Positions 36,017 through 45,221 of a DNA stretch of 64,000 nucleotides are shown here, piece by piece; positions within the stretch are counted from its first letter, which is position 1, and each line of letters opens with the position of its first letter. Under the pieces are notes generated by a model. That model did not search any database. It had not been told where the DNA came from and saw nothing but the letters and a program-made list of their open reading frames with translations. The translations under genes and the position numbers were made by a program. The stretch covers positions 62,001 through 126,000 of the forward strand of contig CAVQEK010000003.1 of the NCBI GenBank assembly GCA_963711495.1, read 5' to 3'. This DNA comes from CAVQEK01 sp963711495. GTDB taxonomy: Bacteria > Bacteroidota > Bacteroidia > Cytophagales > Cyclobacteriaceae.

Positions 36017-36682
36017 ATGACTGAGTTTGATATATTAGTCGCTGATACGCGACATACAAAATATGCTGATGAAATTTGTGCGTTAATGGCTGACTCGGCA
36101 AAAAAGCGGGGTACCGGTATCGCCAAACGATCACCGGAATATATAGCCCAAAAAATGCGTGAAGGTAAAGCCATTATAGCCTTGTCACGTAAAGGTGAAT
36201 TTGCAGGTTTTTGTTATATCGAATCGTGGGGAGAAAAGAGATTTGCCGCAAATTCCGGCTTGATCGTGGCTGAGCAATTTAGAAATATGGGCTTGGCAAT
36301 GCGGGTAAAACGAACTGCCTTCGAATTATCCAGAAAAAAATTTCCCAATGCCAAATTATTCGGGCTTACCACGAGCCTGGCAGTTATGAAAATTAATTCG
36401 GAACTCGGTTACCGGCCGGTGACATTTTCAGAACTCACCACGGATGAAGAATTCTGGAAGGGTTGTCAGAGTTGTGTCAACTACGATATACTCACCAGGA
36501 CCAACCGTCGCCATTGCCTGTGCACCGGAATGTTGTTTGATCCCAATGAAAAAAGCAAACACCAACGAAAGAAGTTTAAGGACTATCAGGAAAAATACCG
36601 GCAATGGCTCAAGGCTAAAAAAGAGTTCATTTTTGCTAAATTCAGAAAAGAATTTGTAAGTATTTGGTTATTATTTTTTTAA
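36017..36682 (+). CDS. GNAT acyltransferase, first gene of the arginine operon (candidate N-acylglutamate synthase)
   Basis: 221 residues, a GNAT fold: an IALSRKGEFAGFCYIE strand, then GLIVAEQFRNMGLAMRVKRTAFELSRKKFP, the acetyl-CoA binding loop, then LTTSLAVMKINSELGYRPVTF. After the GNAT domain comes a cysteine motif, C150-x2-C153 and C167-x-C169 (GCQSCVNYDI, RHCLCTGM), that could bind a metal. It starts the operon 3 bases before argG. Because the operon otherwise lacks argA and argJ, this enzyme is the likely first acylation step, making N-acetyl- or N-succinyl-glutamate. The family is Bacteroidota-specific in my memory; direct proof is absent here. Confidence 0.78.
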   Translation: MTEFDILVADTRHTKYADEICALMADSAKKRGTGIAKRSPEYIAQKMREGKAIIALSRKGEFAGFCYIESWGEKRFAANSGLIVAEQFRNMGLAMRVKRTAFELSRKKFPNAKLFGLTTSLAVMKINSELGYRPVTFSELTTDEEFWKGCQSCVNYDILTRTNRRHCLCTGMLFDPNEKSKHQRKKFKDYQEKYRQWLKAKKEFIFAKFRKEFVSIWLLFF

Positions 36683-36685
36683 ACT

Positions 36686-37891
36686 ATGAATAAGAAAAAA
36701 GTTGTTTTGGCCTATAGCGGTGGTCTCGATACCTCGTTTTGTGTTAAATATTTATGCAAGGAAAAAAATTGCGAAGTTCATTCCGTCCTGGTCGATACCG
36801 GGGGATTCAGTAAAGAGGAATTAAAAAAGGTAGAAGAAAAGGCATACAATATGGGGGTCGCACACCATGAGACCATCCTTTCGACTGATGATTTTTACCA
36901 GCAGTGCATTCGCTATCTGATTTATGGGAATGTTTTGCGCAATAATACCTATCCCTTATCTGTGAGTGCCGAGCGTGTATTTCAAGCGAGGAATATTGCA
37001 GAATACGCCAGGAAAATCGGTGCGGATGCTGTAGCACATGGCAGTACTGGTGCCGGGAATGATCAGGTACGGTTTGATTTGATTTTTCATATTATGATAC
37101 CGGGTGTAGAGATCATCACACCGATCCGGGATTTGAAACTCTCCAGGGAAGACGAAATCAAATATCTCAGAGAGAAAGGTGTGGAAATGGACTGGACAAA
37201 AACCCGTTATTCCATCAATCAGGGTATTTGGGGAACTTCAGTGGGAGGCAGAGAGACATTGACTTCTGATCAAACTTTGCCGGAAGAAGCTTTTCCAAGT
37301 CAGCTCACGAAACATGATCCGGAAAATATTAAGCTGCATTTTGAAAAAGGCGAGTTGAAGGGCGTCAATGAAGTGCATTTTGAAAATCCCACGGAGGCCA
37401 TTCACGCTTTGAAAAGTATTGCCGCTCCCTTCGCCATCGGTCGTGATATCCATGTTGGTGATACCATCATCGGAATTAAAGGCCGGGTAGGTTTTGAGGC
37501 TGCGGCGCCACTGCTCATTATAAAAGCGCATCATGCCCTCGAAAAACATGTACTCACGAAATGGCAACAATATTGGAAAGAGCAGCTGGCCAATTGGTAT
37601 GGCATGTTGGTTCATGAGGGACAATTTATGGAGCCAATAATGCGTAACATTGAAGTTTTTCTGGAAAGCACACAGTCGCATGTGACAGGCTCCGTATTTA
37701 TACAACTGCATCCCTATCGATTCGCCATTTCCGGGATTAAATCAGATTTTGATCTGATGTCGTCCAAGTTTGGTGCCTACGGAGAAATGAACCTGGGATG
37801 GGATGGTGAAGATGTGAAAGGATTTTCCAAAATCTTGTCAAATCAGGTGATGATCTACAATCAAATTTCAAAGGATCATGAAGAAAATTAA
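36686..37891 (+). CDS. argG: Argininosuccinate synthase
   Basis: 401 residues. It joins citrulline and aspartate with ATP. The N-terminal PP-loop VVLAYSGGLDTSF binds ATP; VAHGSTGAGNDQVRFDL and YSINQGIWGTSVGGRE are family motifs. Its stop overlaps argC by 14 bases. Some Bacteroidota keep this gene before argC, as here. Confidence 0.95.
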   Translation: MNKKKVVLAYSGGLDTSFCVKYLCKEKNCEVHSVLVDTGGFSKEELKKVEEKAYNMGVAHHETILSTDDFYQQCIRYLIYGNVLRNNTYPLSVSAERVFQARNIAEYARKIGADAVAHGSTGAGNDQVRFDLIFHIMIPGVEIITPIRDLKLSREDEIKYLREKGVEMDWTKTRYSINQGIWGTSVGGRETLTSDQTLPEEAFPSQLTKHDPENIKLHFEKGELKGVNEVHFENPTEAIHALKSIAAPFAIGRDIHVGDTIIGIKGRVGFEAAAPLLIIKAHHALEKHVLTKWQQYWKEQLANWYGMLVHEGQFMEPIMRNIEVFLESTQSHVTGSVFIQLHPYRFAISGIKSDFDLMSSKFGAYGEMNLGWDGEDVKGFSKILSNQVMIYNQISKDHEEN

Positions 37892-38858
37892 AGCGGGCAT
37901 CATTGGCGGTGCGGGCTATACCGGTGGTGAGTTGATCCGTATTTTGCTCAATCATCCGGATACAGAAATGGTTTTTGCACACAGTAAAAGCAATGCAGGC
38001 AGCCCCTTTTATGCAGTTCACAAAGATCTCTTGGGAGATACGGATTTGGAGTTTACCGCTGTTTTTGACGATACCAACATCGATGTTCTTTTTCTGTGTT
38101 CCGGGCATGGACAATCGAAGCAATTTTTTGAAGAGAACCCAATAAAGGACAACCTGAAAATCATTGATTTAAGTCAGGATTTTCGCATTTTGGAAGATAC
38201 ACAGTTTCGGGAATTTACCTATGGACTGGTGGAGGCGGAACGGGAATACATTCGTCTGGCACAAAATGTGGCCAATCCTGGTTGTTTTGCCACTTGTATA
38301 CAGCTTGGGATTTTACCACTTGCGTTAAAGGGTCTTTTAAATAGTGAAATTCATATAAATGCTACCACAGGCTCTACGGGAGCCGGACAATCGATGTCGC
38401 TTACATCCCACTTTTCCTGGAGAAATAACAATCTTTCGGTCTACAAGGCCTTTGAACATCAGCATTTGCGGGAAATCCATCAAAGTCTGAGAAGATGGCA
38501 AAGTGGTTTCAATCAAAAATTGAACTTTATCCCAATGCGAGGCAATTTCACCCGAGGTATTTTATCCGCCACCTATTTTGATCTTGACATGGGATTGGAG
38601 GAATTACGTGCAATTTATCAGGATTATTACCAGGATTCGCCTTTTGTGGTGATTTCAGATTCCAATATCGATCTGAAACAGGTAGTGAATACGAACAAAT
38701 GTATTTTGTATTTGGAAAAACATGGCGAAAAAGTTTTGATCATCAGTATCATTGACAATTTAGTCAAAGGCGCTTCCGGACAGGCCGTGCAGAATATGAA
38801 TCTGATGTTTGGCCTGGATGAAACCACTGGATTAAATATGAAATCTATCGCTTTCTGA
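37878..38858 (+). CDS. argC: N-acetyl-gamma-glutamyl-phosphate reductase
   Basis: 326 residues. NADPH-dependent reduction of N-acyl-glutamyl phosphate to the semialdehyde. The Rossmann motif GIIGGAGYTGGELIRILLNHP is at the N terminus and the catalytic Cys in VANPGCFATCIQLGILPL (about residue 137). TTGSTGAGQSMS and FIPMRGNFTRGILSATYF are typical, and the catalytic His lies in the latter half. It overlaps argG by 14 bases, indicating coupled translation. If the pathway uses succinyl intermediates, this enzyme would accept N-succinyl-glutamyl phosphate. Confidence 0.94.
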   Translation: MKKIKAGIIGGAGYTGGELIRILLNHPDTEMVFAHSKSNAGSPFYAVHKDLLGDTDLEFTAVFDDTNIDVLFLCSGHGQSKQFFEENPIKDNLKIIDLSQDFRILEDTQFREFTYGLVEAEREYIRLAQNVANPGCFATCIQLGILPLALKGLLNSEIHINATTGSTGAGQSMSLTSHFSWRNNNLSVYKAFEHQHLREIHQSLRRWQSGFNQKLNFIPMRGNFTRGILSATYFDLDMGLEELRAIYQDYYQDSPFVVISDSNIDLKQVVNTNKCILYLEKHGEKVLIISIIDNLVKGASGQAVQNMNLMFGLDETTGLNMKSIAF

Positions 38859-38914
38859 TGAAAAATTTATACAAAATTACTCGTAAATATTTTTAGTGCC
38901 GACCAAGTATTTTT

Positions 38915-39865
38915 ATGAAAAATTTTCTTTCTGTTCAAGACGTAGATGATGTTCAGGGACTGATCCATTTAGCACGTGATTGCAAAGAATATCCACTGGC
39001 TTACAAACTTTTAGGGAAAAACAAAACACTGGGGTTAATCTTCATGAACCCGAGTTTAAGGACCCGGTTAAGCACACAAAAGGCAGCAATCAACTTAGGG
39101 ATGGATGTGATGGCTATGAATTTCAACAGTGATGGCTGGGCATTGGAGACTGAGGATGGAATAATTATGGAAGGAGAAAAATCGGAGCACATCAAAGAAG
39201 CCGCTGCCGTGGTAGGTCAGTATTGTGACATCATTGGTTTGCGATCATTTCCCAGCTTAATTGATCGGGAGAAAGATTATAGCGAGCATATTCTGAATGC
39301 CTTTGTTAAATATTCTGGCAAACCAGTGATCAACATGGAATCAGCCACCTTACACCCCTTGCAATCGCTTGCAGACATGCTGACCATTGAGGAGCAAATG
39401 CCTCATTTAAAGCCTAAAGTGGTGTTGACCTGGGCACCTCACCCCAAAACTTTGCCTCAATCAGTCCCCAATTCGTTTGCGCAATGGGCCAATAAAATGA
39501 AATTTAATTTTGTAATTGCTAATCCCGAAGGTTACGATCTCCATCCTGATTTTGTTGGTAAAGCGCAGGTTGTCCACAATCCGGAAGAGGCGTATAAAAA
39601 TGCTGATTTCATTTACGCCAAAAACTGGTCTTCATATGAACAGTATGGTAAAATTCTTCTTCGCGATACACGTTGGACCGTAGATAAGGCTAAAATGAAA
39701 TTAACAAAACAGGCTAAATTTATGCATTGTTTACCTGTCAGGAGAAATGTGGTCGTAACGGACGAGGTGATTGACAGTGAAAATTCAATTATTATCCAGC
39801 AATCGAACAACCGCATTTTCGCTGCTCAGGCTGTATTGAAGGAAATTCTGTCTAATATCATCTGA
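38915..39865 (+). CDS. argF': N-acylornithine carbamoyltransferase (acetyl or succinyl), Ser at specificity position 90
   Basis: 316 residues. It transfers the carbamoyl group to N-acetyl- or N-succinyl-ornithine rather than ornithine. The carbamoyl-phosphate motif is SLRTRLSTQKAA (47-58), the HPLQSLADM motif is at about 147-155, and FMHCLPVRRN holds the CLP loop. From memory, residue 90 in the B. fragilis enzyme is Pro (succinyl) and the equivalent Xanthomonas residue is Glu92 (acetyl); here it is Ser90 in GEKSEH, so specificity is uncertain. TGA/ATG overlap with argB. Confidence 0.9.
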   Translation: MKNFLSVQDVDDVQGLIHLARDCKEYPLAYKLLGKNKTLGLIFMNPSLRTRLSTQKAAINLGMDVMAMNFNSDGWALETEDGIIMEGEKSEHIKEAAAVVGQYCDIIGLRSFPSLIDREKDYSEHILNAFVKYSGKPVINMESATLHPLQSLADMLTIEEQMPHLKPKVVLTWAPHPKTLPQSVPNSFAQWANKMKFNFVIANPEGYDLHPDFVGKAQVVHNPEEAYKNADFIYAKNWSSYEQYGKILLRDTRWTVDKAKMKLTKQAKFMHCLPVRRNVVVTDEVIDSENSIIIQQSNNRIFAAQAVLKEILSNII

Positions 39866-40656
39866 TGGAATCTTTGCGAATTTTTAAAATTGGAGGTAAA
39901 GTTGTTGAAAATGCTCAGCAACTTGATCGGTTTCTGAGTGAATTTAGCCAAATAAAAGGTCCGAAAATCCTGGTACACGGCGGAGGAAAATGGGTCACCG
40001 AAATGAGCCAAAAATTAGGCATTTCGGTCAAAATGCTGGATGGCAGACGCATCACGGATGCCGAAACGCTCGAGGTGGTCAAAATGATGCTCGCCGGAGT
40101 GGCAAACAAAAATGTAGTCAGTTTATTGCAAAAGTATGGCTGTAATGCCATCGGTTTAACCGGTGCTGATGCCAACAGTATCCTGGCTACCAGGCGCCCG
40201 GTCAAAAATGGTATTGATTATGGTTTTGTGGGTGATGTGGTCAGGGTCAATGCTTCAATGATCCAAAATTTATTAGGGTCACATCTGGTTCCGGTATTTG
40301 CCGCGATGACCCACGATGGACAAGGAAACATGCTGAACACCAACGCAGATACCATTGCCGCTTCACTGGCTGTTGGATTAGCTACACTATATGCGGTAGA
40401 ACTTGTGTATTGTTTTGAGTTGAATGGTGTCCTTGGAAATCTAGAAGATCCTGACAGTGTGATCAACTTCATCGATGCCGGTAATTATAAGTCTCTAAAG
40501 TCGGAAAAGATCATTAACGAAGGCATGATACCAAAAATTGACAATGCTTTTGACGCCCTGACAAAAGGAGTAAAGACCGTGAGAATCTGTAGTGCTTCCG
40601 CAATGCAGGCCTTGGCAAACGGTGATAAAAATGTTGGAACTGTGATAAAAATGTAA
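39865..40656 (+). CDS. argB: Acetylglutamate kinase
   Basis: 263 residues. Phosphorylates N-acyl-glutamate. The N-terminal KIGGKVV and the glycine-rich VHGGGKWVTEM are the AAK kinase motifs; GRRITDAETLEVVKMMLAG and IGLTGADANS follow. It lacks an N-terminal helix seen in arginine-inhibited forms, which suggests (not proves) arginine insensitivity. Its start overlaps the upstream stop by one base, and the next gene begins after 3 bases. Confidence 0.93.
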   Translation: MESLRIFKIGGKVVENAQQLDRFLSEFSQIKGPKILVHGGGKWVTEMSQKLGISVKMLDGRRITDAETLEVVKMMLAGVANKNVVSLLQKYGCNAIGLTGADANSILATRRPVKNGIDYGFVGDVVRVNASMIQNLLGSHLVPVFAAMTHDGQGNMLNTNADTIAASLAVGLATLYAVELVYCFELNGVLGNLEDPDSVINFIDAGNYKSLKSEKIINEGMIPKIDNAFDALTKGVKTVRICSASAMQALANGDKNVGTVIKM

Positions 40657-40659
40657 ATT

Positions 40660-41718
40660 TTGAATAGAGCAAATACAGAGGCGATAAAGTTACTTTCGGA
40701 ATTGATTAAAATTCCATCGTTCAGCAGAGAGGAAGACGGCACTGCCGGCCTTTTGGCAGAATTTTTCCAACGTCATGATGTAAAAACGAAACGTTTCAAA
40801 AATAATCTTTACGCATTGAATCAACATTTCGATCCTTCACGCCCAACCGTTTTGCTCAACTCTCATCATGATACGGTAAGACCCAATAAATCATGGACGA
40901 AAGATCCCTTTGGAGCTGAGATTGAAGACGGCAAGTTATTTGGCCTAGGCAGCAATGATGCAGGTGGGGCACTGGTTGCGTTGATCTTCGTATTTCTCCA
41001 TTTTTATAAAAGGGGAGATTTGAAATTCAATGTCATATTTGCGGCTTCTGCCGAAGAAGAGATTACCGGACATGATGGCATTGAATTATTGATTAAATCA
41101 CTTCCTGAAATTGCTTTTGCCATGGTAGGGGAACCCACACAAATGCAGTTGGCCATTGCTGAGAAAGGGTTGATGGTATTGGATTGTTGTGCGCACGGTA
41201 AATCTGGTCATGCGGCCCGTGAGGAGGGGATCAATGCAATTTATTTAGCGTTGGAGGATATAAATTGGATTAAAAATTATCAATTTCCCAGTATTTCTCC
41301 AATGTTAGGTCCGGTCAAAATGACCACCACCATGATAGAATCGGGTTCGCAACACAATGTAGTTCCTGACAAATGTCATTTCACCATAGACGTGCGCAGT
41401 ACGGATACATACTCCAACGAAGATATTCTGAAAATAATCCACGAGAATGTTCGGTCGGAAGTGGTTCCGAGATCTACCCGGCTACAACCATCCGGAGTTG
41501 GCTTGGATCATCCGATTGTTCGGGCTGCACAAAGTATGGGCATTTCATGTTTTGGTTCACCGACTTGTTCAGATCAGGCATTAATGCGGTTTCCTTCGGT
41601 AAAAATAGGACCAGGAGATTCTGCCCGCTCGCATACGGCAGATGAATATATTTACATAAAAGAGATAGAAGAAGGGATTAAGACATATATTCGTTTACTG
41701 GAATTGGTTGTAAATTAA
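40660..41718 (+). CDS. argE: M20-family N-acylornithine/N-acylcitrulline deacylase (ArgE-like)
   Basis: 352 residues from a TTG start 3 bases after argB. M20 metallopeptidase fold with metal-site motifs LLNSHHDTVRP (His-x-Asp), GLGSNDAGGAL (Asp), ASAEEEITG (Glu-Glu) and MVGEPT. GPGDSARSHTADEYI is the C-terminal zinc-ligand region. In this pathway it should remove the acyl group from N-acyl-citrulline (or N-acyl-ornithine) just before ArgG. There is no argJ, so it fits a linear pathway. Confidence 0.9.
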   Translation: MNRANTEAIKLLSELIKIPSFSREEDGTAGLLAEFFQRHDVKTKRFKNNLYALNQHFDPSRPTVLLNSHHDTVRPNKSWTKDPFGAEIEDGKLFGLGSNDAGGALVALIFVFLHFYKRGDLKFNVIFAASAEEEITGHDGIELLIKSLPEIAFAMVGEPTQMQLAIAEKGLMVLDCCAHGKSGHAAREEGINAIYLALEDINWIKNYQFPSISPMLGPVKMTTTMIESGSQHNVVPDKCHFTIDVRSTDTYSNEDILKIIHENVRSEVVPRSTRLQPSGVGLDHPIVRAAQSMGISCFGSPTCSDQALMRFPSVKIGPGDSARSHTADEYIYIKEIEEGIKTYIRLLELVVN

Positions 41719-41742
41719 TAGCACAAAAATAAATTCAGATTA

Positions 41743-43095
41743 ATGCCGGACAAACAGACCAAACTTTGGCAGAAGAACGTTGATGTCAACAAGGAAATCG
41801 AAGCATTTACCGTGGGCAAAGATCGGGAGCTCGACCTTTTACTCGCCCAATTCGATGTGATTGGATCTGCCGCGCACATCAAAATGCTGGAAAAAGTGGG
41901 ATTATTGTCATCTGGTGATTTGAAGCTTTTATTGCCCGCCTTATCCGAAATATACCAATCAGTTTATGCTAAAAAATTTATTATTGAAGAATCAGTGGAA
42001 GATGTACACTCGCAAGTGGAGTTAATGTTGAGCAGAAAGTTGGGGGATGTGGGTAAGAAGATTCATGCCGGACGTTCGCGAAATGATCAGGTGTTACTGG
42101 ATTTGAAGCTTTTTATGCGGGAACAAATCCGGCAAATTGTGGAAAATATCAATCGGCTATTTGACCAGCTAATACGATTAAGTGAAAAATACAAAAATAT
42201 ATATTTACCGGGATATACCCATCTACAGGTTGCCATGCCCTCTTCTTTCGGTTTGTGGTTTGGCGCCTACGCAGAAAGCCTGGCCGATGATCTCCACATA
42301 CTCAAATCAGCCTTTGATTTAGTGAATCGAAATCCATTGGGCTCGGCGGCGGGTTATGGATCATCTTTTCCGTTGGACCGCCAGATGACCACCGATCTAT
42401 TGGGATTTGAGTCTATGAATTACAATGTGGTTTATGCTCAAATGGGCCGTGGAAAAGCGGAAAAAATATTGAGCAGTGCCATGGCAAATATTGCGGATAC
42501 TTTGGGAAAATTTGCCATGGATGTGTGTCTTTACCTTGGACAAAATCACGGGTTTATTAGTTTTCCTGTAGAATATACTACCGGGAGCAGCATCATGCCG
42601 CATAAAAAGAATCCCGATGTATTCGAACTAATCAGAGCGCGTTGTAACAAACTCAAAGCTTTACCGGGAGAAATTGCCATGATTACCACGAACCTTCCCT
42701 CAGGTTATCATCGCGATTTGCAGCTTATCAAAGAAGACTTTTTGCCAGCCTTTGGTGAACTCAATTCATGTTTGTACATGACCTGGTTCATGCTTCAAAA
42801 AGTTTCCATCAGGGAAGATATACTCAGAGAAGATAAATACAAATATCTTTTTAGTGTTGAGGCCGTCAATGAGCTGGTTTTACAAGGAATTCCATTCAGA
42901 GATGCCTATAAAAAGGTGGGCATGATGATTGAAAATGAAGAATTTGAGCCGCCGCGAGCAATAAGGCATACCCACGAAGGCAGTATAGGCAATTTATGCA
43001 ATGACAAGATCATAGAAAGAAAAAACAATATCAGCTCAGATTTCGAAAAAATATTTCATGCCATCGACGTCAAATTGCATGCGTTATTCAATTAA
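41743..43095 (+). CDS. argH: Argininosuccinate lyase
   Basis: 450 residues, last gene of the operon. Splits argininosuccinate into arginine and fumarate. The fumarase/aspartase-superfamily signature GSSIMPHKKNPDVFELIRA is intact, as are AGRSRNDQVLLDLKLF and GYTHLQVAMP. 24 bases after argE. No terminator is clear after the stop. Confidence 0.95.
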   Translation: MPDKQTKLWQKNVDVNKEIEAFTVGKDRELDLLLAQFDVIGSAAHIKMLEKVGLLSSGDLKLLLPALSEIYQSVYAKKFIIEESVEDVHSQVELMLSRKLGDVGKKIHAGRSRNDQVLLDLKLFMREQIRQIVENINRLFDQLIRLSEKYKNIYLPGYTHLQVAMPSSFGLWFGAYAESLADDLHILKSAFDLVNRNPLGSAAGYGSSFPLDRQMTTDLLGFESMNYNVVYAQMGRGKAEKILSSAMANIADTLGKFAMDVCLYLGQNHGFISFPVEYTTGSSIMPHKKNPDVFELIRARCNKLKALPGEIAMITTNLPSGYHRDLQLIKEDFLPAFGELNSCLYMTWFMLQKVSIREDILREDKYKYLFSVEAVNELVLQGIPFRDAYKKVGMMIENEEFEPPRAIRHTHEGSIGNLCNDKIIERKNNISSDFEKIFHAIDVKLHALFN

Positions 43096-43234
43096 TTTTT
43101 ATTAAATTAGATAGATGTGTAAAACGTTTATCAATTTTTATTTAACGCCATATCCTTAGGAAGAAAAAATAGAACATCGGAGCGCGGTAGTTTTATAAAA
43201 TATTGAATTTCAAACATTTAAATATTTCCGAATT

Positions 43235-44248
43235 ATGAAAGAGATGTTTGAAGATATTCAACAAAAATTCCTGCTTCAAATCAAATCAAAGGTACCTGTC
43301 AATTATTCATTTGCCGAAGTTCTTTCCGATGATCTTGGTATCAGCACTGACAGCGCATACCGGCGTATTCGTGGAGAAACGGAACTTTCCTTTGACGAAT
43401 TGAGGAAATTGTGTGTAAAATACGGCGTTTCGCTCGATGCAATTATTTCGGCAAGTCAGAATACTGTTTTATTTAACTATAGGGCCGTCGATCCTAATAA
43501 TTTCAGCTTTGATAATTATTTGAACTCCATCGCTGAAAATCTTGCCACAATGAACAGCTTCAAGGTAAAGGAACTTACTTATGCCGCTAAGGATATTCCA
43601 CTATTTTATTATTATATTTTCCCGAGACTTTCGGCGTTTAAGATATTTTTCTGGCTGAAGAATATTTTTAAGTTCCCGGATTTTAAAGAAAAAAAATTCG
43701 CTTTAGACGAAATTCCTCAATCCACCCTGGTTTTTGGGCGTAAAATATGGAAACAATACATTACCATACCCAGTGTTGAAATTTGGAGTGATGAGTGCAT
43801 TAATGTTACACTAAAACAAATTGAGTTTTACCGGGATTGTGGAGTATTTCAAAATGAAGATGAATTGATATACTTGTTGGATGACGTGCTGAAACTCATT
43901 AAACATGTGCAGATGCAGGCTGAAAAAGGCTATAAATTTGATATTGATGATGATCGGGAATTAGGGCAAAATGAATATAAACTTTATTATAACGAAATAC
44001 TGATTATGGATAATACGGTATTTTTCATTATGGATGATCTAAAAGTTACTCACCTTGGAAACAATGTGATCAATATTCTTACCACCACCGATCCTCAATT
44101 CTGCGATCATACGGAGAAAACAGTTCAGAATGTTATTAAGAATTCCACTTTAATATCTGTAGCTGCCGAAAAAGTGCGTAACCAGTTTTTTAATTCAATG
44201 CGAAATAAAGTAGAACGTATTTTGAACAAAAATAAGGAAGTCTTCTGA
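43235..44248 (+). CDS. Helix-turn-helix (XRE/BetR-like) transcription regulator
   Basis: 337 residues. The N-terminal HTH (about 15-70) has FAEVLSDDLGISTDSAYRRIRGETELSFDELRKLCVKYGVSLD, an XRE/BetR-type DNA-binding fold. The remaining 260 residues are a helical, aromatic-rich domain of unknown ligand. The pattern matches a family of solitary Bacteroidota regulators. It is 139 bases after the arginine operon, so a role in regulating that operon is possible but unproven. Converges with the RraA-like gene, 20 bases apart. Confidence 0.75.
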   Translation: MKEMFEDIQQKFLLQIKSKVPVNYSFAEVLSDDLGISTDSAYRRIRGETELSFDELRKLCVKYGVSLDAIISASQNTVLFNYRAVDPNNFSFDNYLNSIAENLATMNSFKVKELTYAAKDIPLFYYYIFPRLSAFKIFFWLKNIFKFPDFKEKKFALDEIPQSTLVFGRKIWKQYITIPSVEIWSDECINVTLKQIEFYRDCGVFQNEDELIYLLDDVLKLIKHVQMQAEKGYKFDIDDDRELGQNEYKLYYNEILIMDNTVFFIMDDLKVTHLGNNVINILTTTDPQFCDHTEKTVQNVIKNSTLISVAAEKVRNQFFNSMRNKVERILNKNKEVF

Positions 44249-44268
44249 TCAGGTCTGTTTTTTGAATT

Positions 44269-45195
44269 TTACCATGTGCGATTGCGGAGGAAATTATCCA
44301 GTTCCTCGCGGCTCATAGGTAATTGGTCCGGATGCTGGTCGATCCATTTGAGAAAGTCATTCTTGATTGCTTCTGACCATTGACCGTCAATTTGTCCCGG
44401 AGTATATTTTCCTTCCTTCAGTCGCTGATGACCAAATTGATCTTTCAGGCCAATGAATTCTGAGGTAATAACCACTTTTTCCAGTAAGTGGGCAGGAATA
44501 AAAATCACCCCTTCTTTTTTTGCCAATACCGCATCACCTGGAAATACAGTCACTTGTCCGACACGAATGGGTACGTTGATGCCCATCAGCATCGTTTCCC
44601 TCAGATAAGAGGGATCAAAATCACGCACGAATGCATTAAATCCATTGATCGCCTCCAGGCCTTCCAGATCTCGTGCTCCGCCATCAAAAACAACGCCTGT
44701 CTTGGATTTAGCATAAATTGCATTGCCGAGATTATCGCCTATCAGCGTGCCATCCACAATTTTTCCAAAACAATCTGCCACGTATACATCTCCCGGTTGA
44801 AGCATGTCAATTGGCCAGGAATTTGATGCGCCGATCCTGCCCTCGTTGTGGCCTTTGTCCAACAATCTTTTATTGAAATCAGGACGCAACGGCATGTAAA
44901 CCGCTGTTAGAGCACGACCAACAAATGGTTCATCTGGATGGATCATCTTCCACCCACTTTCAAATTGATTGTTATAGCCTTCATTTCTCAAAATACCCCA
45001 GGCTTCTTCTATGGAAATATTCTTTAATCTTTGGAGCAAATTGTCAGAAACTTTCGGACGTCCGTCATCATAGCGGTCCCCTTGCCATTCGGCTGTATAA
45101 AAAAGCATCAGATCTTTGGGTAAAGTGATCTGGGCAATGGTTAAAACCGGAAATAATATACTGACGAGCAGTGTACCAATAATAATTCGTTTCAT
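44269..45195 (-). CDS. Exported RraA-like aldolase/decarboxylase family protein
   Basis: 308 residues from the ATG at 45195, which begins a signal peptide (MKRIIIGTLLVSILFPVLTIAQ); an upstream ATG at 45219 is less likely. Residues about 90-240 match RraA / HMG (4-hydroxy-4-methyl-2-oxoglutarate) aldolase-type proteins: PGDVYVADCFGKIVDG, GDNLGNAIYAKSKTGVVFDGGARDLEGL with the conserved Arg-Asp pair, and VFPGDAVLAKKEGVIFIP. Cytosolic homologues cleave or decarboxylate 2-oxo acids; this exported version would act in the periplasm. It starts close after the BASS transporter gene, suggesting joint handling of an organic acid. Confidence 0.82.
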   Translation of the reverse strand: MKRIIIGTLLVSILFPVLTIAQITLPKDLMLFYTAEWQGDRYDDGRPKVSDNLLQRLKNISIEEAWGILRNEGYNNQFESGWKMIHPDEPFVGRALTAVYMPLRPDFNKRLLDKGHNEGRIGASNSWPIDMLQPGDVYVADCFGKIVDGTLIGDNLGNAIYAKSKTGVVFDGGARDLEGLEAINGFNAFVRDFDPSYLRETMLMGINVPIRVGQVTVFPGDAVLAKKEGVIFIPAHLLEKVVITSEFIGLKDQFGHQRLKEGKYTPGQIDGQWSEAIKNDFLKWIDQHPDQLPMSREELDNFLRNRTW

Positions 45196-45221
45196 AGCTG
45201 ATAAATTTATATCATTCATAA

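Noticed and set aside
37238..37711. 157-codon minus-strand open frame inside argG
   Set aside because: Antisense to a strongly conserved enzyme; no domain, no signal peptide and no neighbours.
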